Assembly (NCBI GenBank): GCA_037893225.1
Contig: JAZGUH010000117.1
Location: 992,001-1,056,000 of the forward strand
Length of the DNA: 64,000 nt
Source of the DNA: Hippasteria phrygiana
Taxonomy: Eukaryota; Echinodermata; Asteroidea; Valvatida; Goniasteridae
Direction: 5' to 3'
Of this stretch, positions 1 through 11,614 are shown piece after piece (within the stretch, counting starts at the first letter, position 1; the number at the start of each line of letters is the position of its first letter). Made by a program: the position numbers and the translations under genes. Under the pieces are notes generated by a model that made no database searches, was not told the origin of the DNA, and was given only the letters and a program-made list of their open reading frames with translations.

Positions 1-82
1 CCGGTGTTTTCTGGTAGTTTTCCGGTGTTTTCCGGTGTTTTCCGGTGTTTTCCTGTGTTTTCTGGTATATAGTGACACCCAT
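1..82. mobile_element. Right end of a CCGGTGTTTT foldback element
   Basis: Tandem CCGGTGTTTT units ending GGTATATAGTGACACCCA, matching the right end of the complete copy at 23790-24884 (GGTATATAGTGTCACCCA). The rest lies left of the window. Confidence 0.75.
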
Positions 83-155
83 GCTTAGACCATGGAGGAA
101 TATGTGTTGTATTCCTCCATGGTTAGACCATGGAGGAAGTGCTTAGACCAAGTTC
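83..155. repeat. Short hairpin with TTAGACCATGGAGGAA ends
   Basis: CCATGGAGGAAT and ATTCCTCCATGG form an inverted pair, followed by a direct repeat of TTAGACCATGGAGGAA. The motif recurs at 27636-27656 and as the terminus of the element at 52421-54511, so it is probably a transposon-end relic. Confidence 0.4.
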
Positions 156-1698
156 AGACACCCCATGAAAACTATCAACCAGCTACTTTTGCCCTTTCTA
201 ATTTTGTGACTGGTGTTCGTGACGTCACCGCGTAAAGGCTTACGGCGGGTACGGGTACCAGGGAAATGTTGATTCTCCACCTGTTGTCAGTTGGTGGCGC
301 TATGCTTTGCAACGTCATCATCAAGCGTCGAGCGATCTTTCCTACTGGAACTTGCAAGGTAACGTGAGTAAATTGTAGTATTAAATCTCTTAATTAGAAG
401 TGAACATAAGCTCATCTGTTTTCAGAATAATATTGAATAAGTGAACCACTTCAATGGATTAGTAGTTTGTGCAATTGAGTTTTTCTGTCTAGTGAAAAAT
501 GGAAAACAATCAGGACCCAATGTATTCCCTGCCAGCAGGCCAGCCGAACATCGACAAGACGTAGGGTGGGACGCTGTATTACCGCGGTACTTATCAGGGT
601 GATATCACGTTTCCCGATCGGAATAGAGATTGCTCACTAACCTTCCCGAATTGTCCTGTCTTTTGTGTTGTATAACTCTTGCTTTTTTTAAACTGACATA
701 AAAAATCCGACGGTGGTTTGGTTTATTCCCATGCGATGCCTGTGAAAATAGACATGCTCGTCATTGCTCGTCATTGCTCGGCGGAGTACAGACTCTGTAT
801 TATCGCGGTATGTGGGCAGTGTTTTTTACAATGATTTCAACTTTTTTATTCATGGTTAATGTTTGACCAAAACATCCCCTGAATAAAGTCTGATATTTTC
901 CCTGTAAAGTTCAAGTTGATTAAAGACGATTAGGCCCTGCAAGATGATTTCTTAACACCCTGTCCCCCCTCGAAGGCGACAAAATTCACTGAGACAAGTC
1001 TACTGATTGACGATTGGGGGCGCCATTCACTTTACACGGTGCGTCGTTCTATTTGTTTTACCGCACTGTCCTTATTTTGATCCCGTAAATGTTTCTACGA
1101 TTTCGCGGTGGAAATATCGTCCTTCGGCGTCATTTTGCATTTGCAGCTGTAGAATGGGAACCAGACAATGGAACTTCCATGGACAGAGCACCATTAAAGA
1201 TTCATGTTAAAATATAGACGGTACCTTTTAGCAGACACGGTGAGGCAAAATTTACAAGTTTTGGAAAACTTGAATATTTATTAAAAATCGTTAAAAGTCC
1301 CGACACAACATTTTTTAATCGTCATTTTTTTACACAAATCAGCAGAAAGTCCTTAATGCTTGATGAATTGGATATAAAATTGCCAGTCGAAGGAGTTTTG
1401 GCAACGGAAAAAAAAGGAATTTCCGATGCCGCGATAATAGAGTTGCCGCGATAATAGGGAGTTGACTATACATGTATACCCTGTATACGAATTACGATCT
1501 TTGTGTATACAGTGATGAGTGCGACAGTTCCAGATCACTTTTCGTACAAACCGCTGTACTCCCGCTGGTGTTCGGAGTTTCTGTGTCCGAATGACATCAC
1601 TTCGTAGTAAAGTACCACCTCTTCTTCTTTAAAACCAAACATGTCCACATAGATTCAATTTAAAGGGAATTAAATCTCAGTTTTTGTACAGGATTAAA
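156..1698. other. Anonymous intergenic DNA
   Basis: No supported gene. A GCCGCGATAATAG-like motif occurs twice (about 1426-1457), with related forms near 570-600 and 795-815. Stops occur in all frames at random spacing. Confidence 0.5.
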
Positions 1699-2398
1699 CA
1701 CGACAGTTCCGGATCGTTTGCGACAGTTCCGAATCACGCGTACGCTGACCACCTCTCGCGTGTGCGCCTTCGTGCGTATGCTGCGCTTCCAGCAGCCTGC
1801 ATTGGGCCTGAGAGTCCGTGCGTCCCAAACATTACTAAACAATCATCAGCTAAAAAAAAAAAACAGACTCGCCGGAAAAAGGCAAACAAATACATTGTTG
1901 ACCTTGGATTTAATAAGCATCTTATGCAAGAGTTATTACGACTGTACAGTACGAAAACAAATTCGAAATGAAACGTTAGTGAATGACGTGGGCCCATGGA
2001 GAAATTCGCAATTGCAAATTGCAAACGGTGGTGATCGGGAACTGTCTTAAACATGCATGAAAATCTTTCGGCGAAAACGGAAAATCAGTAAATTCACTTG
2101 CCAAAATATTTTAATCTGTGACATATGAGATTATTTTCTATCAAGAAAACTTAATATAGTCGATAAAAAACTATGAATGTTTCACATCTGAAGAGGCCAA
2201 CTACAAGATAATTACAAATTTCGACGAACTGCATTATGGGTAACAGTGAAGCGATTTTCAAAATTGCTTTTTCGACTTGCAAAATGATGGACATTGAAAT
2301 TTGTGGGAAAAAAATCTTGAAAAACAAATTTGGTTGCACTAGGATTAATTCTTATTTAATCAAGTGATCCGGAACTGTCAATGATCCGAAACTGTCGC
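1699..2398. mobile_element. Possible element bounded by paired GACAGTTCCGGATC motifs
   Basis: Two GACAGTTCCG(G/A)ATC motifs in direct orientation at 1701-1736 face two inverted versions at 2366-2398. Single further copies occur at 1525-1541 and 2033-2048. Spaced, repeated end motifs resemble transposase-binding sites of a TIR element; the interior has no coding sequence. Confidence 0.35.
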
Positions 2399-2399
2399 G

Positions 2400-4346
2400 C
2401 TGACTGACAAATGTACCAAGTGATTCAGACACGGATTCAAATAGCACGCGTCGTACTGGACAAGGAACAAAATGTACTTGTGCGCACTGTGTATGATACA
2501 GACTAGTAGATTTTTTATTTTCCCGGCTTCTGGCACTTGGCTACTAACCACTGCTAATATTACTATCATTACAGTAGAGTTCACAGGGCCCGCTGTTGGG
2601 TCAGGTTGCCGGTGTTTATAATAAAAACCTCTCCAACGCGAGTTTTAACTGGCATTGTTTACAACAGAGTGTCTTATAGCGTATTTTAAAAAAAATAAAA
2701 AATTTCTGCTCGGAATTTCTGGGTGTCCGGTACATTTATATTTTAACTTTTATAATGATAAAATATTTTTTAAATCCACCCGGCACGAAAAATCCGCCCG
2801 GCCGCTGATGAGAAACAAGTTATTTTGTTTAGGTTGCCTAACCACAGCTTTCCGCGCTTACGATAACAATTTTGCCCTAACAGCGCTAGCAGAAAAAGGA
2901 AAGATTCTACTTTAATTAGGCAGATTCACGCGAACCATCGTTGGCGGCGCTATTTGCGGAATGATTTTCTGTCGCGCGCTAGTGACTGGCCGAAAGTTCG
3001 TCGACTCCCGACCGTACTCGTGAAAAACGCATAGGCGGAGTAATTACTTATTCCTGGTTACGGTGATAAGGCTTCAAAGTTTTTCTGGTCGCCATTTTAT
3101 TGATCAGGGATTTCTGCAGTCGATAAAAAAAAAATCAACAGAAGAACTTTCCTTGTTTAAATACGGCCAGCTGAATTTCGGTAAATTTTGACAATTTCCT
3201 TGTCTAACTTTGAGGGTAAAATTCTAACATAAGGGGTAATATATCGATGTTCTAGTGTCAGTAATTGGATACACCACATTGTGTTCATCTTAAAAACATT
3301 CAGTCACTCGACAAAAACTGTAACGGATAGCGCGAAACAAATAGCGCGAAAAATTACCGGGGGCGAAAAATTACCGTGGGCGAAATACAAAAAATTTCGC
3401 CGGTATCGGCAATTTGACTTGAAGAATCGGGGTATATCACGCACGGGTGGAATTTGATATCCAATGCAATTCTATAAAAACAGGAAAAACCAAATAATGT
3501 TGTTGTTCGTTTTGTTGATTTGTGCAATAATGCATGCATTTATAACGCGAAAAACAAAAGTCAGTTCAGAGGATGCACGATAATACTGTGCCGTGTATAT
3601 GTCCGCCAGCCAGCTGCACGTGGCGTGGGACTATTTGACGGAACGCGGGCCATGACGTATAGAGAATTTGTCAAAGCAGTACAACGATTCGATTTACACA
3701 TTGCGCGGGCACTGTAGAAGCAGCGTGCCAACGTACAACTAAATTCTCACTACGTACCGTAGCCTGCGTTCCATAGATATGTTCTAGTCCGTGATGATCC
3801 AGTGTACTTTTGTGTGTGCGTGAACATGTACGTATGTAGCACGAACTACGGTAAATTCAAGACTGAATGTAAAGTCTATTGGAAAACAGTTGTTTGCGTA
3901 TTCGGTGAGCGCGAACACGCGCTGTAGTATTCCTGTCGATGCTTGGGATTCATGCTTAAAAGCTTATATTTTCGTTTTATTTAATCATTTATTGGCAAAT
4001 AATTGTTGTTTCTAATTGTAAATTATTTGTGTATTCCTAACAAATTGATGAAAACAAAATGAGGCAATTGATACCGTATGCAGAGAGCAAGTTTCCTTGA
4101 TACATGTACAGGTACATGTATGTAGTTGATGCGTCCTATACCTCCATGATGCGTCACAACTTTTTAGCCTGAAATTGTACACTAAATGACAAAAAATTTA
4201 AATCAACAAAAAACTCTGTAACTTTGCATAGGGTTACCCTATCATGACCAATGACCCCTCATTTTATTTCTAAATGTTTACTCTTTCCAGTGATATAACA
4301 TTTAAAAGTATTGAAACAACTTAAAATTTTCATGAATCTGCCTACT
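2400..4346. other. Anonymous intergenic DNA
   Basis: AT-rich with a CpG-rich patch near 2930-3030 and a short repeated ATTACCG(T/G)GGGCGAAA at 3352-3385. No conserved coding sequence or complete repeat recognised. Confidence 0.5.
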
Positions 4347-4350
4347 TTAA

Positions 4351-4700
4351 TACCCCCCACCAAAATCAGTAAGGAAGAGCAAATCTTGGGAAAATAACTA
4401 TCCATCTGTGTTCAGAATTGTATAAACACTTGGCACAACCTTTAAGTTTGAGAATTTTGTTGGGATATTTTCGTGAAATATAAGAGAAGAAAGTTTGTGT
4501 TTTTTGTGTTAGATGTTCTTGGCCCAGTGTATGGTCACTCAGTGTTCACATACATGTTGATTTCCGTCTCATTTTTTACAGATTTTGCTGACATGAATCT
4601 TGAAATAACAGGTTGTGCCACATGTTTAGACAGTTGTTATCAAGGAGGAATGGTTATTTTCAAAGGTTTTGCTGTTCTTGATCCATTTTGGTTGGGGGTA
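4351..4700. mobile_element. TTAA-flanked MITE (TACCCCCCACC family), copy 1
   Basis: TTAA (4347-4350 and 4701-4704) flanks a 350-bp unit with about 55-bp imperfect TIRs starting TACCCC(C)CACCAAAA and containing CAAATCTTGGGAAAATAAC. Partial copies: minus orientation about 6400-6533, and plus orientation about 22045-22332. Confidence 0.8.
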
Positions 4701-4796
4701 TTAAAGTAATTGAAATTAAATTTGGGCCTAGATCATTCACAGGCGATTGTCACGGGGGAAAGATTTGGCGATTGTGTAGTGTAACGTTAGTCTGTG

Positions 4797-5372
4797 GGGC
4801 CCTGTTCTATCGTGGCCCCGAAGAGACATCAAACATAGCACATTTCTGTGCAGATATTTGCGATGTCGCACATTTTATCGCACATTTCTGTGCAGATTTC
4901 TCTAGTTCGCTATTCCCCATACGTATGTTCACGGTCGGCGTTCACAAAAACTGCCATATATGCAGGGTCCAAATGGGATTTTCGTAATGGTCCCAAACCT
5001 GGACTTTTGAATGAAAAGTTCTCATTAGCCCTTTAATTAGAAGCTAATTAGTGAACGTTATCGGTCTTCTCTACATTTTGAGCACGTAGAATAATATATT
5101 TGTTGGGCCTATTTGGACTATGCTTAAAAAACATGTAATTTTGCTAGAAACTTTTTGTTGATGGAACCCCCGAAAAAAACACTTTGTTGACCACCTTTTA
5201 TTTGATGCGTTTGAAATTCTGAGTCTGCTGCTGAATCCACGGCCGAGATCTGCAAAGAAATGTGCCATAAAATGTGCGACATCGCAGAAATCTGTAATTA
5301 AATGTGCGACATTGCAGAAACCTGCGCAGAAATGTGTGATGTTTGATGTCCCTTCAGGGCCACGATACTGTT
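4797..5372. mobile_element. Foldback element, arms of about 115 bp
   Basis: Left arm 4797-4910 (GGGGCCCTGTTCTATCGTGG, GACATCAAACATAGCACATT) is the inverted complement of 5245-5372. Arms contain repeated ACATTTCTGTGCAGAT units. Non-coding. Confidence 0.75.
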
Positions 5373-5726
5373 CCCTAACAAAAATCCACTTTCAGGTTAT
5401 TGGAATTGTTAAACTAGTTAGCGACATTACAAACCAACAGGAATGCCGTATTTTGGGGTAAAGTGACACAAAGCGCAACACGAAAATAAAGATGGCGATC
5501 ACCGCCACGCACAGTTAACACGCAAACCCGCGTTGATTCGCATGGCAACTGCCGTAAAGCACGTAAGAAAATTGCATTTTCTACCGCAACAGACGGTTCA
5601 ATTTTTTTTTAAATGATGTCAATAGAATTAAGAGAAGTCTGCTTTAGGTTGAAAAAGTCATTTTGGAATGAGAAAAAATACCATTGACTCTATTTTGATC
5701 AAAACTAACAAGAGGCCCTACACTAC

Positions 5727-5886
5727 ATAACTCGGACCCGCGGACAACTCGGACCCGCGGACAACTCGGACCCGTGGCCAACTCGGACCCGCGGCCAACT
5801 CGGACCCGCGGTAAACTCAGACCCAAGCATGACCAAGTCGGACCCGCTGCCAACTCGGACCCAAGCATGACCAAGTCAGACCCAAC
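5727..5886. repeat. Minisatellite, ACTCGGACCCGCGG units
   Basis: About ten units of a 15-18 bp repeat (CAACTCGGACCCGCGGA), the later ones interrupted by AAGCATGACC. It opens a frame by chance; not a gene. Confidence 0.85.
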
Positions 5887-6399
5887 AAAGATTGAATCAG
5901 CATAATGATATAGGATATAGTATATCATGGTTTTACCGTTGATCTAAAGACTAGATAGGGCGAGCGTATGCAGTAAAGATTCTGAAAATGCGGACAGCTG
6001 CAGTGCGGTTTCGCGATCGATGGTACAGGTGTTCGCATTGGTGCATTTGTGATTGGGATAACATTTAAACTTTTCAGTATAAAATTTGAACTAACTCAAC
6101 AGTTTTCCAATTCACATAGATTTCTACTGGAACAGTTAAAAAGTGGTAACACTGGCGGAATATACATGTAACATGGCATGTGGACAATTTAGGAAAGTAG
6201 GAATTATTATTGCACAAAGAAATGAACAAAAACCGTTACAAAGGCCATTGTAAGGGTGAAATCTTATATTTTTATTTGGGTGTTCAGACATATTTTGTAA
6301 AAGACAAATTTTTTGTGCACACGGCCTTGGACCCAACTATCGACAGATCATGTCCAAATGTTAAAAAGACGATAAAGGGTCCAAGTTACTATACTCGGA

Positions 6400-6533
6400 C
6401 TAAGACTAAACACAGAAAATACAAACTTTCTTCCCCTACATTAAAGGTTGTGCCAAGTGTTTATACAATCCTGAACACAAATGGATGGTTATTTTCCAAG
6501 ATTTTGCTGTTCCTGACCGGTTTTGGTGGGGTA
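6400..6533 (-). mobile_element. Partial copy 2 of the TACCCCCCACC MITE
   Basis: Ends GGTTTTGGTGGGGTA followed by TTAA (6534-6537) and matches the left half of 4351-4700 in reverse. The other terminus is not recognisable. Confidence 0.6.
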
Positions 6534-6943
6534 TTAAAGTGAATTCCTTCCGATTTGGCATGTTTCTGACAAGGACAATTCTATTGTTTGAGTTCTTAAA
6601 CCTTTGTTATTCGCAACTGTGAGCAATATTTGCAACTGTGAGCAATTTTTTCCAATAACTCTAGTTTTTTCTTTGCTATAGTTGGGGCATAAGAGAAGGG
6701 GGTGGGGGCTTGAATTGTTCACAGCATCTGTACCGTGGTGGTCAGATCAAAAAGAAGAGATTTATGACAAGCTTGATGCTGACAATGAGGGCGCCCTGCA
6801 CCTGTGAAATAGAGATCAATGGATTTCACGGACACAGGGTACCCTCATTGTCGATGTCCCAGAAGGAACAAGTATGGAGTTGAAACATGCAATGCTCTCA
6901 GGAGTGCTAGTACATGCATGTAGGATACTGCAGATTTAATCCT

Positions 6944-7630
6944 CCAGTGACTATACTTCAGAACTGTAAGGTTTTCACAAACCTTACAGAAAGACACATA
7001 CATGTACAAACTGCTGTGGGAGAAATTTTTCAATTTTTTGCACGAAATTTTCTGGCCCAACATTTCATATGCATTATCTTGACATGACCATGTATACGTA
7101 GGTTAGTTTCAATTTCTTGAAATGTCACTCGAAATGGTGACATTTTACGAAAATATTGCTAAGACCACAGGTTTCACCACTCCAGAGTTTGACCTCGTTT
7201 GTTGGGATTTTCCCCAAGGTCTTGGGAATTTGGGTGGAAAAAATATGGATTGCACATGTGCTTATTCCAGCGCTCTGTTAAATGTATTTGTTGACATTGG
7301 GAATTTTACTGGATGAATCTTGCGAGTTTCAAATTCGATGAGTGGAGTTAAGGCGCCCTCTGTTGACAACAAACGATGTCAAACTCTGGAGTGGTGAAAC
7401 CTGTGGTCTTGGTAAGCGATATTTTCGAAGAATTTTACCATTTCGAGTGACATTTCAAGAAATTGAACCTCACCTACGTCAAGATACATGCGTGATGCAT
7501 ATGAAATGTTTCGGCAGAAAATATTGTGACAATAGAGTTAGAGCTCCTGCAAAAATAATTCTCATACAGCAGTTTATAATGTCTCTCTGTAAAGTTTGTG
7601 AAAACCTTACAGTTCTGGAAGTACAGTGAC
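6944..7630. mobile_element. Long-armed foldback element, copy 1
   Basis: Arms of about 245 bp (6944-7192 and 7379-7630) are imperfect inverted copies with AGAACTGTAAGGTTTTCACA, CATTTCATATGCAT and AGACCACAGGTTTCACCACT. The loop is about 185 bp. Open frames inside reflect the arms and have no recognised domain. It ends 300 bp upstream of the SEC61G exon. Confidence 0.85.
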
Positions 7631-7957
7631 GAGAGCTACATGTACTATTACAGGTATAGCCTGAGCATTTAATACATAGCAGTTTCGGCCCATTCTGCCA
7701 TTTGAATGTTTTGTGGTCCAACTGCTACATGTATGCTTACACATTTAGTTGAAATGTTACTAGGAATTTTTTTGAGAAACTCCTTCACAAAACTGGACTC
7801 CATAGATAGCTGATGCACATACAGGCTTTACCTTTGGATGGATGTGTGGCTTAGCACAGCAAGTTATCCTGCCACACTAATAAGCTAACATTTCTCCATC
7901 TTATCTCTGTATAATCTGTACATTTTAGACTTACCACAGTCAAACGGAACAGCAGCC

Positions 7958-8296
<339 letters not shown>

Positions 8297-8370
8297 GTCT
8301 GCCAGTTCTATGAAATAACTCCGCTCGATATTACCATGCAAATATTCTTGTAGCCCGACTGTTGGACTTT

Positions 8371-8376
8371 AATAAA
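8371..8376 (+). terminator. Candidate SEC61G polyadenylation signal AATAAA
   Basis: AATAAA lies 75 bp after the SEC61G stop codon, a normal spacing for a short 3' untranslated region. It coincides with the outer edge of the left arm of the 8371-8857 foldback, so the element may supply or flank the poly(A) site. It would not be used if the GTAAGT at 8293 is spliced to a further exon. Confidence 0.55.
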
Positions 8377-8857
8377 GATAATGCTGATTGCCGAGAGAAG
8401 TCTGCGTCATTTTGTAGTTTTATGTAGATTGTGTGACAATGTAAAAATAAAACGGCCAATTATTTCTGTCATGAAATAACAAAAAGTGACTTTTGGGAGC
8501 TATTTTTATCAAGTCCCCTCTTGCGCAGCATAGCCCGCTTGGGTCATTTGTCTAAAAGTCCTCGCTGCGGGCAGCAAACAAATTTGACATCATAAGACGA
8601 ACTCCCCTTTTGTGTCTAGTACTAGACACAAAAGGGGAGTTCGTCCTATGACGTCGGATTTGTTTTTGCTGCCCGCAGCGACGACTTTTAGACAAATGGT
8701 ACCAGCAGGCTAGAGGGGACTTCATAAAATTAGCTCCTAAAAGTCACTTTTTTGTTATTTCATGGTAGAAAAAAAAAATTATTTTACAATACGTAGTCTA
8801 CATAAAACTACAAAATGACGCAGACTTCTCTCGCCAATCAACATCATCTTTAAAGAC
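8371..8857. mobile_element. Large near-perfect palindrome directly after SEC61G
   Basis: Two arms of about 245 bp meet at the centre of TGTGTCTAGTACTAGACACA (8620/8621) with almost no loop. Shared blocks include AAAAGTGACTTTTGGGAGC, CGCTGCGGGCAGCA and AGAAGTCTGCGTCATTTTG. A related terminus (CTACAAAATGACACAGATTT) occurs at about 50495, so it is a mobile foldback family rather than a gene duplication. Confidence 0.85.
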
Positions 8858-8869
8858 ACGCATTTTTTT

Positions 8870-9490
8870 AATGATTCGTAGCTCTCTTGTCACAACATTT
8901 TCTGCCACATTTCATATGCCTTATCACGTAGGTTAGGTTCAATTCCTTGAAATGTCACTGGAAAAGGTGAAATTTTACGAACATTTTGCTGACCAAGACC
9001 ATAGCCATCGCCACTCAGCAGTTTTGCATCATTTTTTGGTTGACTGAGGGTGCCTTAACGCTCTTGACCAACCACAGCGCGACTTTCATAAATAAATAAA
9101 TCCTCGGATTGTTTTCGCAGGAAACGGTAGTTAAATATTTGCTATTTGCTATTTTTTGCTATCATGCTATTGCTAGAGTATGCCGTACAAACCTGAAGCA
9201 AATACTTAGCGACTTAACAATCCGAGGTGTTTTTTTTTTGGGGGGGGGGGGGGGGCTGTGGTCTTGGTAAGCGAAATGTTCATAAAATTTCACCTTTTCC
9301 AGTGACATTTCAAGGAATTGAACCTAACCTATGTGTACATAGCCATTATTAAGATAAGGCATATGAAATGTTGTGGCGGAAAATTTTGTGACAAGAGTTA
9401 TGGATCTTTAAAAAGTGGGTCAAAATCTTACACAGCAGTTCCAATGTGTGTCTCTGTAAGGTTTGTGAAAACCTTAGTTCTTGGATGGCC
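8870..9490. mobile_element. Long-armed foldback element, copy 2, with nested insert
   Basis: Same family as 6944-7630: arms near 8878-9010 and 9256-9415 share CCTTGAAATGTCACTGGAAA, then CATTTCATATGCCTTATC. The right end keeps GTAAGGTTTGTGAAAACCTT. The loop holds a nested unit bounded by CCTCGGATTGTT and AACAATCCGAGG (9101-9227), next to a G run (9240-9255). Confidence 0.8.
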
Positions 9491-9687
9491 TCCAAGGCAA
9501 TATATCCCTTTAAATTGTAAGCATTTTATTGTGAAAATAATGGGATAAGCTAATTACATATTGTCTTTTCAATTCTTTTTGATAGATTTTTCTTAATTTT
9601 TTTTTTATTTATGTATGTTTTTTTTATTTTATCTCAGTAAGACAATGCGTAGAACTTAAAACACACTGAATCCACAAGTCTCACAAA

Positions 9688-10157
9688 TTTATTTATTTAT
9701 TTATTACATTTCTTTACTCAGGGTGTGCCCAAACAGTTTTAAAAACTGGTTTCCATTGGGGCCCTGCATATTATTAAAACTTAATATTTACAAATTCATA
9801 CAAAATATTTGAACAAATACAATAATGTTTACACAAATAAATCTATTTTCGGTTAACTTTTTAACTCTCCAGAAGCCTATTGCTGATTTACGGAATGGGC
9901 GAAAACTCCGCGAAAAAAACCTTTTAGGGTGAAAAACAAGGGGAAATTCTCATCAGGCTCCAAAGTATTTTGGCAACCAAGTTTATAACTCCGCAGATCA
10001 GCGTAAATGGCAGAAATATCACTAATAGAATGGCTTTACGTAGCTCCGATTTAAATGTACTTAAGGAGTTTATGGTTCTCATTTGTTCAGGCAGATTATT
10101 CCATATACTGGCACCACTCACAGCTTGTACAGTAAAAATAGAATAAGATTCTTGCAA
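9688..10157 (-). pseudogene. 3' end of a non-LTR retrotransposon (CR1/L2-like)
   Basis: On the minus strand the sequence encodes YSIFTVQAVSGASIWNNLP and then SLSTFKSELRKAIL, the typical C-terminal end of a CR1/L2/Jockey-type reverse transcriptase (family pattern G..hWNsLP..hr...sh..Fk..hk). About 240 bp of 3' untranslated sequence follows, with GGCCCCAATGGAAACC and GGGCACACCCTG, ending in a (TAAA)n microsatellite tail at about 9690-9712. A 5'-truncated, dead insertion. Confidence 0.8.
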
Positions 10158-10243
10158 ACATCACATTCTAGTGGAACCCTGCAACAGAATGCCTTAATTC
10201 CTCATTCCATAGGTGATGAGAAAAGGAAAGTAATAAGTTTTAT

Positions 10244-10540
10244 TCACACTATCAAATAAGGAACAAATAAACTTTTATGCATATTTTTTGTCTCGCCCTT
10301 CCTTCTCAGAGGATCGTAGAACATCTTATTTGAACACCGTCCCAAGACAAATACTTTTGGCATCATCTCATCCCCGCACCAAGCTCTGGCAGCACCCCTG
10401 GTTCTCTTCAGGGGTTCAAATACCTTGGGAATTATTTTGGACAGTTTTAGGCACACTTTTCCAATGATTGTGCCATCACGGAGGGTGACATCGGACAGTT
10501 TCCAACCATTTGCAGTATTTATCTGAACAACACGTAGCCA
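10244..10540 (-). pseudogene. Unclassified open frame with coding-like composition
   Basis: About 95 codons open on the minus strand, including LSDVTLRDGTIIGKVCLKLS and GAARAWCGDEMMPKVFVLGR, ending at the stop near 10244. A CAG that could be an acceptor precedes it. It lies 90 bp upstream of the LINE tail at 9688-10157 but does not read as reverse transcriptase. I do not recognise the family; it could be a chance ORF. Confidence 0.2.
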
Positions 10541-10621
10541 TTATGGCTGTAGTTTGTGCATTATGGCTATGCCATGGCAGATCAACAGCTGATAATGGCT
10601 GACACTATGTACCCCATGTAT

Positions 10622-10886
10622 GTGATTTCCTATTCAGAATGGACAGGAGGATTAAGAGAATGATTTTAACAATGAGGGTCCAAAATCACATCCAGAGTCC
10701 AGAATCACAATGCGGTTTAAGCTGTTAAACCCAGAAGTCACAATGTACTCTTTGTCAGGGTGGGATAAATAGTTCACAGGCTTCAGATGCGATTTTAAAT
10801 AGAGTAGGATGTGATTTTTGACCATCATTGTTAAAATCACATCCTCTTAATCCTCGTGTCCATTTTGAATAGGAAATCACATCAAG
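10622..10886. mobile_element. Hairpin MITE
   Basis: TGTGATTTCCTATTCAGAAT at 10622 is inverted at 10866-10886. Arms of about 75 bp also share AGGATTAAGAG and GATTTTAACAATGA. Loop about 115 bp; non-coding. Confidence 0.8.
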
Positions 10887-10889
10887 GGA

Positions 10890-11394
10890 TTCACAGTGTG
10901 AGCACGTTGTTGTCTAATTTCACCTTCTGCGATCGTTTTTGTTGACTTATTCCATAGGACCAGAGCAAAACCAATTTTTCGTGTCTCAGCATTGTTTCAA
11001 GCTTTTAGTTTCTGGTCCAATGTCGTGCAGCTACTAAGCACAAAATATTTGTGAGCAAATTGACGTGTGAATCAAAGAAAAAGTGCAGAGAACCAGTTAC
11101 AAGTAACTCACGTCACATAATTTTTTTGCTGGTAGCCTGCTCTACTAATAAAACAAATCTTTTTGTTGGTTTTTTTGTGTGTGCTTAGTAGCTCCGTCAA
11201 ATTGGCCCAACTTCAGTGTTGTTTTGAAATTTTGAATACGTGAGTACATGTAAATGAACTTATTGAATGTCTAGTTTCAAATTTGAGGCTCTAGTATGCA
11301 GCAAAAAAAAGGGGATTGAATCAAAATCTCTTAATCTGTTAAGCAAGCAAGCAAGCAAGCCAGACCTGAAGCCAGGGTTTGAAGAATGGCTTAA
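10890..11394. other. Anonymous intergenic DNA
   Basis: No gene seen. Contains a short (AAGC)n run at 11341-11360. Confidence 0.5.
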
Positions 11395-11398
11395 TTAA

Positions 11399-11610
11399 CC
11401 CTAACCATCCCTAACCTGCCAAAATCAAACACCCCATTGTGTTGAATTTTGTGTGATTGGGTACTGTAGAGCCTTGGCACCATCACTTTGCATGGGACTT
11501 GATGCCCTGATTTTGTCTAAGTACAAAGAATGTGCCATTGGTTTACTACACTGTGTTGGAGTTTGTGTGGTTAGGGAAGGATTCTAGTAAAAAGGCTTGG
11601 GCTGTTGGGG
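11399..11610. mobile_element. TTAACCCTAAC MITE, copy 1
   Basis: TTAA at 11395-11398 and 11611-11614 flank a 212-bp unit that is nearly identical to 33278-33490. Ends CCCTAACC... and ...GGGG form short TIRs. The high identity suggests recent activity. Confidence 0.85.
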
Positions 11611-11614
11611 TTAA

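Noticed and set aside
1353..4987. Numerous 60-110 codon ORFs in the first 5 kb
   Set aside because: Length and composition are as expected by chance; none shows domains, splice partners or conserved motifs.
5644..5928. 94-codon minus-strand ORF with repeated GSELATGP
   Set aside because: It is a translation of the ACTCGGACCCGCGG minisatellite.
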